Below are positions 8,162 through 14,694 of a stretch of 64,000 nucleotides of DNA, piece after piece. Positions within the stretch are counted from its first letter, which is position 1. Every line of letters begins with the position of its first letter. Below the pieces are notes generated by a model. The model was not told the origin of the DNA, searched no databases, and worked only from the letters and a program-made list of their open reading frames with translations. The translations under genes were made by a program, and so were the position numbers. Origin of the DNA: Oscillospiraceae bacterium (GTDB lineage: Bacteria > Bacillota > Clostridia > Oscillospirales > SIG627); assembly GCA_015065085.1 (NCBI GenBank), contig SVQW01000011.1:1-64000 (forward strand). Reading direction: 5' to 3'.

Positions 8162-8190
8162 ATTATACCATGCCATTTTAATATTTTCGT
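8162..8190 (-). promoter_or_regulatory. extended -10 promoter of the sigma/ABC operon
   Basis: Minus-strand TGGTATAAT at 8162-8170 is an extended -10 element with only a weak -35 (ACGAAA). It fits a promoter read partly by an alternative sigma factor. A small dyad GCACAT/ATGTGC lies in the leader near 8098-8112. Confidence 0.45.
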
Positions 8191-8201
8191 GAACAAAATT
8201 A

Positions 8202-8229
8202 CCGCCCGCAGGATTTCTCCCACGGGCGG
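8202..8229 (-). terminator. terminator of the mobilisation operon
   Basis: Minus-strand CCGCCCGTGGGA pairs with TCCTGCGGGCGG, followed by TAATTTTG. It lies 7 bp past the stop of the DUF6061-like gene. Confidence 0.7.
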
Positions 8230-8236
8230 CGTGTGG

Positions 8237-8482
8237 TCAGCTATCCAAAGGCTTGTATTCGGTTATGGTTTTCAAATAGGTTTCAGGATCGCCGTCCAGT
8301 ATCAGCTCGGCATACGCTACCGGGTCATTGTAGATCAGATAGTCCAGCTCTGACCGCTGATACATATTGTCGGCTACTTCGTTCTCCACAGCGATTGTGT
8401 CAATGGCGATCATGCTACCATCATCGAATTTCAGTTCCACGCAGGCGGTATCCATATTGAACGCACAGGATAAGATTCTCAT
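8237..8482 (-). CDS. DUF6061-like small protein of the mobilisation operon
   Basis: 81 aa. Recognised from memory as the small acidic family near relaxases in gut Firmicute elements, with the stretch IDTIAVENEVADNMYQRSEL and an end ITEYKPLDS. There is no membrane segment and no known catalytic motif. It overlaps the preceding gene by 4 bp and is the last gene of the mobilisation operon. Role unknown. Confidence 0.75.
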   Translation of the reverse strand: MRILSCAFNMDTACVELKFDDGSMIAIDTIAVENEVADNMYQRSELDYLIYNDPVAYAELILDGDPETYLKTITEYKPLDS

Positions 8483-8778
8483 TTTTCTTGTCTCCTCAAT
8501 CTTTCGGTGTTCTTCTTTGCCAGTTCGCTTGCAGCTTTGCGGCGGGTTTCGTCATAGGGTGCAGTCAGCTTGAAACCGAAACGCCCCTTGCTGACTTCAA
8601 AGGTCAGACAGCCGTTTCCATCATCGTCGATTAATCGGCACTCGGAGGGATATCGCCCGGCGTACTCGGTGAGCCTGTTTTTGAGTGCGGTATTGTAGGT
8701 GCAGACCTCGATCATGCTGTCTGCTTCGTTAAAATAGATGTTGGTTGCTTTCTGTTTCTTGGAAAGACCTGTTTTCAT
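8479..8778 (-). CDS. conserved hypothetical protein of the mobilisation operon
   Basis: 99 aa, basic ends, mixed alpha/beta. It contains NIYFNEADSMIEVCTYNTAL, FEVSKGRFGFKLTAPYDETR and a basic C-terminal helix. Similar small proteins accompany MobV relaxases in Firmicute elements; no function is established. It overlaps both neighbours by 4 bp, so it is translated in coupling with them. Confidence 0.72.
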   Translation of the reverse strand: MKTGLSKKQKATNIYFNEADSMIEVCTYNTALKNRLTEYAGRYPSECRLIDDDGNGCLTFEVSKGRFGFKLTAPYDETRRKAASELAKKNTERLRRQEK

Positions 8779-8960
8779 AAAACCTCCTGTTTTTCACGAA
8801 TTTTTCTCAGCTCATCACCTGTAAAAGTGGTCTGATTTTTGAATGGGGAGCGCCCAAACGATGTGCGGGTACGATTTGAACGCTCCCATTTGAAAATTTG
8901 CGTTTTTTCCAGTTCTACACGGGAATCAGCGGGCATCGTCTCTGTTGCGGTTTTTGCCAC
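8775..8960 (-). CDS. small hypothetical protein overlapping the relaxase end
   Basis: 61 aa from GTG 8960, or 53 aa from an inner ATG. Its start lies inside the last codons of the relaxase gene in another frame, and its stop overlaps the next gene by 4 bp, as expected for a coupled operon gene. Its sequence is basic and polar (KWERSNRTRTSFGRSPFKNQ). No domain is recognised. Confidence 0.55.
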   Translation of the reverse strand: MAKTATETMPADSRVELEKTQIFKWERSNRTRTSFGRSPFKNQTTFTGDELRKIREKQEVL

Positions 8961-10065
8961 GGCTTCCGCTAAAGAAATGCCACAGATTATTGCGAGAAAT
9001 CACATCCTCATAGGTGCGAAGTCTGCTGCGGAGACGGTCATTTTCCTTCTCCAGATCCGCTGTGTGGAGCTTGCCACGGACGGATTTGTATTGAGCAAGT
9101 TCTGACTTGACTGCCGATAGTTCCGTTACCAGCGATTCAATTTTCGCTTTCAGATCGGCAATGGTTTTCTTGGCATCCTTCAAGAGCTTTTTCAGCTTGC
9201 TTTCCTGCTTCTCCTGCACCACAAATTTCTGCGCCGCTGTGACGAGGTTTTGGAAGTCCTCTTTGTCAACTGCCACCTTGGAAGTCAGCGGCAAAGGCTT
9301 TGCTTCGATCTGCTCCACGGCTTGAACGGAAACCTGTTGCTGCTGAACTCGCTCGATGCTCTGCTCCAGTTCGGCAAGTTCTTCTTTGCGTTTCTCTCGC
9401 TTAAATTCCAGAACACTCAGATGCTCCTTGTGTTCGCCTTTCTGCTCCCACTCAATGCCGTGTTCCAACATGATTTCTGCAAGGGCTTCTTTTTCTTTCT
9501 GCACCCACAAGTCACGCTCGGTCAGAGATCGTCCCTCGCCGGTGATTCCTTGATCGGCAAGAGCTTGTTTCAGCGATACACGGGTGGAGAGTCCTCGCTT
9601 GCTCCCGGTGGTAAAGGGAATGAAGTCGATGTGTAGATGGGGCGTGGCTTCATCCATGTGGAGGTGGGCAGAGTACACATGGAGCTGCGGATTGCGTTCA
9701 AGAAAGCTGCGGTAGAACTTGTCCAAGATGGTCTTTGCAAGCTCTGTATTCTCTCCGGCGGCTCCCATATCGTCTTTGTTTCCCACTTGAAAAATCACTT
9801 CATAGAAAGTTTTTTCCTGTTTGCCGTCACGGATTTTTTCGTAGTAGTTTTCGATGCAGCGGTCTTTGCGTTTTTGCTTTGCGTTAAATTCTGCGAGAGC
9901 TGCATCGAATAGTTGATGGTACGCTTCTTCGATGGGAGTGTAGCAGTATTCGATATTCAGATGGGTACGAGTCGGGTCAACATTTTCTGCAAGGTAGGTG
10001 CGGCGGTTGTGAGCAACAACACCGTCACCGGACATTGCGCTGATTGTTCGTTTTATAGGCGTCAC
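8926..10065 (-). CDS. MobV/Pre-family relaxase (plasmid recombination enzyme)
   Basis: About 377 aa. The HUH-type metal motif HMDEATPHLHIDF lies near residue 135. Upstream is the conserved N-terminal Mob_Pre core (HLNIEYCYTPIEEAYHQLFD), and a long coiled coil with Gln/Glu-rich helices covers about 225-360. It nicks oriT and pilots the strand during mobilisation by a helper conjugation system. Start oddity: the ribosome site AGGAGGTG is followed 8 bp later by ATA (10056) in the position where family members, as I recall them, begin MKRTISAM. The only standard starts are a GTG overlapping the ribosome site (10065) or an ATG 7 codons further in, so an AUA start is possible. It leads the downstream small genes. 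Confidence 0.93.
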   Translation of the reverse strand: MTPIKRTISAMSGDGVVAHNRRTYLAENVDPTRTHLNIEYCYTPIEEAYHQLFDAALAEFNAKQKRKDRCIENYYEKIRDGKQEKTFYEVIFQVGNKDDMGAAGENTELAKTILDKFYRSFLERNPQLHVYSAHLHMDEATPHLHIDFIPFTTGSKRGLSTRVSLKQALADQGITGEGRSLTERDLWVQKEKEALAEIMLEHGIEWEQKGEHKEHLSVLEFKREKRKEELAELEQSIERVQQQQVSVQAVEQIEAKPLPLTSKVAVDKEDFQNLVTAAQKFVVQEKQESKLKKLLKDAKKTIADLKAKIESLVTELSAVKSELAQYKSVRGKLHTADLEKENDRLRSRLRTYEDVISRNNLWHFFSGSRGKNRNRDDAR

Positions 10066-10100
10066 CTCCTAAATAGCGGTTGTTTGATTGAAATTCCTTT

Positions 10101-10195
10101 CGCCGCCGCAGCGGCGGGTTTTGTTACTTTTGCCAAAAGTAACGCAAAAGCACTTTTGACAGCGGAGCCATCAAAAGAGCATTGCGCTCTCCGAG
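10101..10195. other. candidate oriT region with clustered inverted repeats
   Basis: Upstream of the relaxase are four dyads in 95 bp: CGCCGC/GCGGCG (10101-10117), GTTACTTTT/AAAAGTAAC (10123-10143), CAAAAG/CTTTTG (10145-10158) and GAGC/GCTC. MobV origins usually lie just upstream of the relaxase gene and carry such repeats. The nick site cannot be placed by eye. The remainder of 10196-10462 shows no credible gene. Confidence 0.5.
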
Positions 10196-10462
10196 GGGGT
10201 ATGCGGCTTCTGCGGAAGCCTCTGCCGTCTTTTTCGGCTTGTAGGTAGCACCCACATCCTCAAATACGGCGTGATCGTCAGCCTTTCCGCAACCGAATTT
10301 GCTTCAATGCCGCCGCCCACAGGCAGAGAAGATTTTGAAAATCCTCTCTGCCATCCATCTCAAAATCTGCGGATTTTTCGATGGGGACGGGAGATGCGGT
10401 GGGGTCTGTGTCAGCCAATGCTTTGCCTTGTCTGCCATTCACAGGAGCGTGGCACGCTCCTG

Positions 10463-10717
10463 TCATAGCTCCCAAGGAGAAGTAGTCCAGCGGTAGCTTT
10501 GCGGCACTCCACGGCGGTCAAGATATTCTTGCCTTGCCTGTTCCCGCTGTTCCTCGGTTGGGGCTGTCTTGTATTGAGAGTAGAGCTGTCTGTTGAGCAG
10601 GGCATCCAGTTTTTGCTCCAAGCCCTGCCGGATTACTTCGTCGAAATCGTCCTCGCCGTTCAGATGGTAAAGCACCAGATTGACGAACAGCTCATAGGGT
10701 ATCTGTACGTTTTTCAT
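10463..10717 (-). CDS. small conserved protein of mobile elements (often annotated complexin-2-like)
   Basis: 84 aa, starting MKNVQIPYELFVNLVLYHLN. It continues with an acidic segment and a helical QKLDALLNRQLYSQYKTAPT, EQREQARQEYLDRRG. From memory, near-identical small proteins occur in many clostridial conjugative and mobilisable elements under the misleading name complexin-2. Function unknown. It lies between the candidate oriT and the iteron-like array next to the RepA-like gene. Confidence 0.78.
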   Translation of the reverse strand: MKNVQIPYELFVNLVLYHLNGEDDFDEVIRQGLEQKLDALLNRQLYSQYKTAPTEEQREQARQEYLDRRGVPQSYRWTTSPWEL

Positions 10718-10739
10718 TCGATTCTTTCCCTTCCTTTCC

Positions 10740-10822
10740 GTGACGGTTGTGACGATTGTGACGGTATTTTTGATACCGCCCCTGCTGTCATTTTAATCGT
10801 CACAACCGTCACCAATCGTCAC
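10740..10822. repeat. iteron-like inverted array of GTGACGRTT nonamers
   Basis: Three head-to-tail copies of GTGACG spaced exactly 9 bp (10740, 10749, 10758) face three reverse copies CGTCAC (10798, 10807, 10817). Between them is a small hairpin CGGTAT/ATACCG. The right-hand set overlaps the last codons of the RepA-like gene. This looks like a protein-binding array for replication or mobilisation. Confidence 0.65.
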
Positions 10823-11982
10823 ACGGTCTTTCTTGCCAAGCTGATGAAGCTGCCGTTACGTGTACGTTTTACGGCGTATTCAATGCCGTGTTCATTCAGC
10901 AAATCTCCCGCTTTGACGTTGAGCCTGCGGGTCAGAATGTTGGGCTGTATATCCTCTTGTAAGAGAGATACAAGCTCCGTAGCGCTGCCGTTCCATACCG
11001 GGTTATCCTCGGTAATTACAGCGGCGATCTTGTCAAGCAGAGGGTCGGGAGGTTTCTTCCAAAGCTCCGTTTCCGCATGATCGAGCTGCCATATCAGTTT
11101 CTCGGTATCCCTTGTCAGGTGGAGCTTCTGGTCGGGTTGATCTCTGCCGACAATTTCAAGGGTGGCGCTCAGATCGGTGCGTTTTTCCTTTTGCAGAAGG
11201 AACGCTCCGTCTGCGCAGCCGAGCAATCCTGTTGTGCCGGAAATCATTTCAAATTTATCGCCGGCCTGTTGCTTTCGTGTGTGATGCACCAGGAGCAAAC
11301 ACACGCCGTTCTTGTCGGCAAACTGTTTCATTCTGCCTACGATGTCATAATCGTTGGCGTAGCTGTAAGCATCGGTGCTGACCTCTCGGACTTTCTGCAG
11401 GGTATCAATGATAATGAGCCGGGTGTCGGGATGGTCACGGATAAATTTTTCAAGCTGTTCATCAAGCCCTGCGCCGAGCTGCTTTGCATATACGGCGAAG
11501 TGTAAGCTGTCCGTACCCTCCACATCGAACATACGGGACATACGCTCCTGTAATCTCTGGTAATCGTCCTCCAGGGCAAGGTATAAAACCGTGCCTTGGT
11601 GGACATCATAATCCCAGAGCTTTTGTCCGGTGCTGATGTGGTAGGCAAGCTGTGCCATAAAGAACGACTTGCCAACCTTGGGCGCTCCTGCGAACAGGTA
11701 GGTGCCGGAGTAGAGCAGACCGTCTATGACGGGCGGTCTGCTTTGGAAAACTGTTTCGTACAGGTCATTCATGGAAACCGTATGCAGATATGCCGGGTCG
11801 TTCATTCTCTGCATCTGACGGTAAATTTCTTCAAGATTTTCCGAAGAATTTTCGTCGGGGTAATTGATTTCCGTGTCTTCGGTTGTTATAATATTGGTGT
11901 TACATAGTTGAATTGACTGCCTTTCATCTGCGCCAACAGATGAGCTGAGGGCAGTCTTTTCTTTTGCATCAATCATTCGCAT
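10819..11982 (-). CDS. RepA-like AAA-family ATPase
   Basis: 387 aa from ATG 11982, or 385 aa from the ATG two codons inward, which is better spaced from the ribosome site AGGAG. RecA-like core: Walker A FAGAPKVGKSFF near residue 102, LYLALEDD near 135, Walker B RLIIIDTLQKVRE near 195, and a later VCLLLVHHTRK. The C-terminal 100 residues look like a winged-helix region (LNVKAGDLLNEHGIEYAVKR). Such AAA_25/RepA-type ATPases act as helicase or replication initiators in plasmids and mobilisable islands. It overlaps the MobC-like gene upstream, with the iteron-like array at its 3' end. Confidence 0.85.
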   Translation of the reverse strand: MRMIDAKEKTALSSSVGADERQSIQLCNTNIITTEDTEINYPDENSSENLEEIYRQMQRMNDPAYLHTVSMNDLYETVFQSRPPVIDGLLYSGTYLFAGAPKVGKSFFMAQLAYHISTGQKLWDYDVHQGTVLYLALEDDYQRLQERMSRMFDVEGTDSLHFAVYAKQLGAGLDEQLEKFIRDHPDTRLIIIDTLQKVREVSTDAYSYANDYDIVGRMKQFADKNGVCLLLVHHTRKQQAGDKFEMISGTTGLLGCADGAFLLQKEKRTDLSATLEIVGRDQPDQKLHLTRDTEKLIWQLDHAETELWKKPPDPLLDKIAAVITEDNPVWNGSATELVSLLQEDIQPNILTRRLNVKAGDLLNEHGIEYAVKRTRNGSFISLARKTV

Positions 11983-12301
11983 CCTCTCCTTTCAGTCCCT
12001 GCATGGTGATGGCAATGAGGTCGATGGTACTGAGCAGTTCGTCGGGTACGCTGTCCCCGGCGGCAATGCGTTCAAGCTCTGCGAGGATCGCCGCCATTTG
12101 GGTTTTGAGTGCCTTGTGTACTCTCGGATTCGGCTGTACCACCACTTCACGCCCCATGCACTTGCGGTAGCAGTATTCCTGTTTGGGAAGTCCCGACAGG
12201 GCTACGGCTCTGTTCAGTTCTTCCTGTTCTTCCGGTGATACTCGGAAGCCTACCGTAATGCTGCGAAAACGGTTGTGTCTGTCTACGTTCTTTGCTGACA
12301 T
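11969..12301 (-). CDS. MobC-like relaxosome accessory protein
   Basis: 110 aa from ATG 12301, which has AAGGAG 10 bp upstream; the GTG three codons earlier is too close to that site. The N-terminus RFRSITVGFRVSPEEQEELN resembles a ribbon-helix-helix DNA-binding fold. The second half is helical (KALKTQMAAILAELERIAAG). MobC-like proteins bind oriT and help the relaxase open DNA. The stop overlaps the RepA-like start, and the gene follows the integrase at a 5-bp gap, linking excision and mobilisation modules. Confidence 0.8.
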   Translation of the reverse strand: MSAKNVDRHNRFRSITVGFRVSPEEQEELNRAVALSGLPKQEYCYRKCMGREVVVQPNPRVHKALKTQMAAILAELERIAAGDSVPDELLSTIDLIAITMQGLKGEDAND

Positions 12302-12306
12302 CAATA

Positions 12307-13383
12307 TCACGCTCCTTTGTTAAGTTCGTCAAGTTTGCTTGCCATTTCTTTCTGCTTGGAGGGAAAAAGGTGAGCATATCGGTAGGTGATCTCAATGCTT
12401 TCGTGTCCCACTCTGTCGGCAATGGCTACTGCCGAGAAACCCATGTCGATCAGCAAACTGATGTGGCTGTGCCTCAAATCGTGGATTCTGATACGCTTGA
12501 CCCCTGCGGCTTCTGCCCCTCTGTCCATTTCTCTGTGCAGATAGCTCTTGTTGATGGTAAAGATACGGTCTTTCTTTTTCAGCCCGTATTGCATCCCGAA
12601 GAACTCCTGCATTTCCTCACAGAGAAAATCCGGCATTTGGATGGTGCGGTTGCTTTTCTTGGTCTTGGGGGAGGTTATCACATCCTTTCCTTTCAATCTC
12701 TGATAGGTCTTGCTGATTTTTACTGTCCCACGCTCAAAATCGAAATCTGCCGGGGTCAGAGCCAACAGCTCGCCCTCACGGATGCCCGTCCAGTAGAGCA
12801 TCTGAAATGCGTAGTAGGAAATGGGTTTGTCCATCATTTCTTCCGCAAACTTCTGATATTCTTCTTTTGTCCAGAACAGCATCTCTTTTCGTTCTTCGCT
12901 GCCCATGTTTCCGGCTTTTGCTGCCGGGTTGGAGCGCAGATCGTAAAATCGTACTGCGTGGTTGAAAATGGCGGAGAGCTGATTGTGCAGCGTTTTGAGG
13001 TAGCTTTGGGAATAGGGCTTGTGCTTTTCGTCACGGTAGGCAAGCAGCTCGTTCTGCCACGCAATCACATCCTTGGTGGTGATCTCGTTGATCTTGCGCT
13101 TGCCGAAGTACGGGACGATCTTGGTCTGGATGATATGCTCTTTGGTCTGCCATGTGCTTTCTTTCAGCCTTGCTTTGAGATCGGTGGTGTAAATCTCTAC
13201 AAAGGCTTCAAAGCTCATATCCAGGTCTCCTGCGCTCTGCTGCTGGAACTTCTGCTCCCATTCCAGAGCTTCACGGCGGGTATCAAACCCTCGCTTGCAT
13301 TTCTGCTTTCGTGCGCCCGTCCAGTCTGTGTACTGTGTGACCACATACCATGTTCCGCTTTCTTTGTTCTTATAAGCCGGCAT
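12307..13383 (-). CDS. tyrosine-family site-specific integrase
   Basis: 358 aa from ATG 13383, with AAGGAG 8 bp upstream. An N-terminal AP2-like arm-binding domain (GTWYVVTQYTDWTGARKQ) is followed by a SAM-like core-binding domain (about 55-155) and the catalytic domain. Catalytic residues: Arg in WTGIREGELLAL, the HxxR box HDLRHSHISLL, His in GHESIEITYRYAHL and the nucleophile Tyr of that last motif. It is of the Tn916/phage group and would catalyse insertion at the guaA 3' repeat. It overlaps the excisionase-like gene by 14 bp. Confidence 0.95.
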   Translation of the reverse strand: MPAYKNKESGTWYVVTQYTDWTGARKQKCKRGFDTRREALEWEQKFQQQSAGDLDMSFEAFVEIYTTDLKARLKESTWQTKEHIIQTKIVPYFGKRKINEITTKDVIAWQNELLAYRDEKHKPYSQSYLKTLHNQLSAIFNHAVRFYDLRSNPAAKAGNMGSEERKEMLFWTKEEYQKFAEEMMDKPISYYAFQMLYWTGIREGELLALTPADFDFERGTVKISKTYQRLKGKDVITSPKTKKSNRTIQMPDFLCEEMQEFFGMQYGLKKKDRIFTINKSYLHREMDRGAEAAGVKRIRIHDLRHSHISLLIDMGFSAVAIADRVGHESIEITYRYAHLFPSKQKEMASKLDELNKGA

Positions 13384-13570
13384 TTTCTTCGCTCCTTTCT
13401 GCTCCATAGAGCCTTTCATTGAAATACTGACGGTTTACTCGTCCTGCAACGGTGATATAGCCTTTCGCTTCCAACTCTCGGTTGAGCTTACGCATGAGCT
13501 TGTATGCGTGGGATTCCGAAATCTCCAGCACCCTTGCAACTTCGTCCACTCTGATGAATTTCTTTTCCAT
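13370..13570 (-). CDS. excisionase-like helix-turn-helix protein
   Basis: 66 aa: FIRVDEVARVLEISESHAYK is a MerR/excisionase-type winged-helix start, followed by a recognition helix and a basic wing (ITVAGRVNRQYFNER). Its position just before and overlapping the integrase fits Xis, which bends the ends of the element to favour excision. It is the first gene after the minus-strand promoter at 13732-13760. Confidence 0.82.
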   Translation of the reverse strand: MEKKFIRVDEVARVLEISESHAYKLMRKLNRELEAKGYITVAGRVNRQYFNERLYGAERSEENAGL

Positions 13571-13731
13571 TCAATTCCTCCTTTTTTGATTTTTGGGTAT
13601 AATATTCCTTGTTTAGTGTCGGAATACTTTCTGGCCGCCATCCGATTTGCCCGGGCGGATAAACCTTCAACGACATGTTGTTAGGGGTTTGTCTCTCTAA
13701 CTTAAACATATCTGTTTAGGTTTACAGCATC

Positions 13732-13760
13732 ATTATACTAAACAAATTCCGTTATGTCAA
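13732..13760 (-). promoter_or_regulatory. promoter of the excisionase/integrase operon
   Basis: Minus-strand TTGACA, 17-bp spacer, TATAAT. TTTAG/CTAAA and GTTTA repeats surround it (13711-13720, 13738-13744, 13793-13797, 13813-13818) and are candidate operators for the divergent XRE repressor. Confidence 0.85.
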
Positions 13761-13802
13761 GAGGTTTTCGAGAAAATATTAAATAATTTTGTTTAAGCTA
13801 TC

Positions 13803-13832
13803 TTGACAGGCACTAAACATTTATGTTATAAT
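13803..13832 (+). promoter_or_regulatory. promoter of the XRE repressor
   Basis: TTGACA (13803-13808), 18-bp spacer, TATAAT (13827-13832), divergent from the excisionase promoter. A CTAAAC motif lies inside the spacer. Confidence 0.82.
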
Positions 13833-13863
13833 GATGACAACAATCCGAAAGGGAGAGAAAACT

Positions 13864-14388
13864 ATGGCAATCGGTGAAAGAATCCGTTTTATACGCAATC
13901 TGCGTGGCATGACGCAGAAGTGGCTCGGTCAAGCCGTGGGATTTCCCCAAAAGACCGCTGATATTCGTATGGCTCAGTATGAGTCCGGCTCCAGAACACC
14001 CAAGGAAGATTTGGTAAAAGCTCTTGCGAATGTTCTGGAGGTTTCTCCTTTGGCTCTGAACATCCCCGACATCGACAGCAATCTCGGCTTTATCCATACT
14101 CTTTTCGCTATCGAGGATATTCATGGTGTGAGAGCTGAAAAGCAGGGAGACGAGGTACATATCGTCTTTGATGGCAGCAAGCGCACAATGGACGAGTCCA
14201 TTTTCAAAATGCTTACCGCATGGGCTGACCAAGCCGAAAAGCTGAAAAACGGAGAAATCAGCAAAGATCAGTATGACCGTTGGCGTTATACATTCCCGGC
14301 AGAGGACACCACTCAGATTTGGGCGAAAGTGCCTTCACAGGAACTCAGCGATATGTTGATCGCTGCGCTGAAAGAGGAAGAAAAATAA
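13864..14388 (+). CDS. XRE-family repressor of the mobile element
   Basis: 174 aa. The ATG at 13864 follows GGGAGAG at a good distance; a reading from 13831 would begin inside the promoter. The N-terminal helix-turn-helix reads RFIRNLRGMTQKWLGQAVGF and QYESGSRTPKEDLVKALANV. The C-terminal part is acidic and helical (ESIFKMLTAWADQAEKLKNG) and may be a sensing or dimer domain. It is the only rightward gene in the IME and is divergent from excisionase and integrase, the classic position for a regulator of excision. Confidence 0.88.
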   Translation: MAIGERIRFIRNLRGMTQKWLGQAVGFPQKTADIRMAQYESGSRTPKEDLVKALANVLEVSPLALNIPDIDSNLGFIHTLFAIEDIHGVRAEKQGDEVHIVFDGSKRTMDESIFKMLTAWADQAEKLKNGEISKDQYDRWRYTFPAEDTTQIWAKVPSQELSDMLIAALKEEEK

Positions 14389-14493
14389 ACCCTCTACTTA
14401 CCATCTTTTTCAGCCCCTTTTTTCAACCCTTTTTCGGCATTTTCTTGATTATTTACAAAAAGTTCACAAGTGTAGCCGAAAATGAACGACAAA

Positions 14494-14526
14494 AAGCCCG
14501 TACTGACATCCGATCAGTACGGGCTT
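14494..14526 (+). terminator. terminator of the XRE repressor gene
   Basis: AAGCCCGTACTGA and TCAGTACGGGCTT form a perfect 13-bp stem. It stands in a 306-bp stretch (14389-14694) that otherwise holds only the element end. Confidence 0.75.
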
Positions 14527-14652
14527 AAATGTTAATATGGGTATTTTGTGAGGTGATTGAAATTATTCTTTACTCACAAGCCACTCGCAACGCAGAATAA
14601 TCGCATTGGAGGGCATTCTTATCAAAACCTTATCAGAAGAAGTGGTCGAAGT

Positions 14653-14687
14653 CCGAAAAGCCTTGATATTACTGGGTTTTTCGGCTT
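14653..14687 (-). terminator. hairpin just after guaA, inside the element end
   Basis: Minus-strand GCCGAAAAACCC pairs imperfectly with GGCTTTTCGG about 10 bp past the guaA stop. It may give guaA a new terminator in the inserted state, or be an integrase-related structure. Confidence 0.45.
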
Positions 14688-14694
14688 TTTCAAA

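Noticed and set aside
10271..10605. several 60-65-aa frames between the relaxase and the small conserved gene
   Set aside because: They overlap each other on both strands within the GC-rich candidate oriT side region and lack ribosome sites and family features.
12292..13422. 376-aa plus-strand frame opposite the integrase
   Set aside because: The integrase on the minus strand has all catalytic residues and a ribosome site; the opposite frame has neither.
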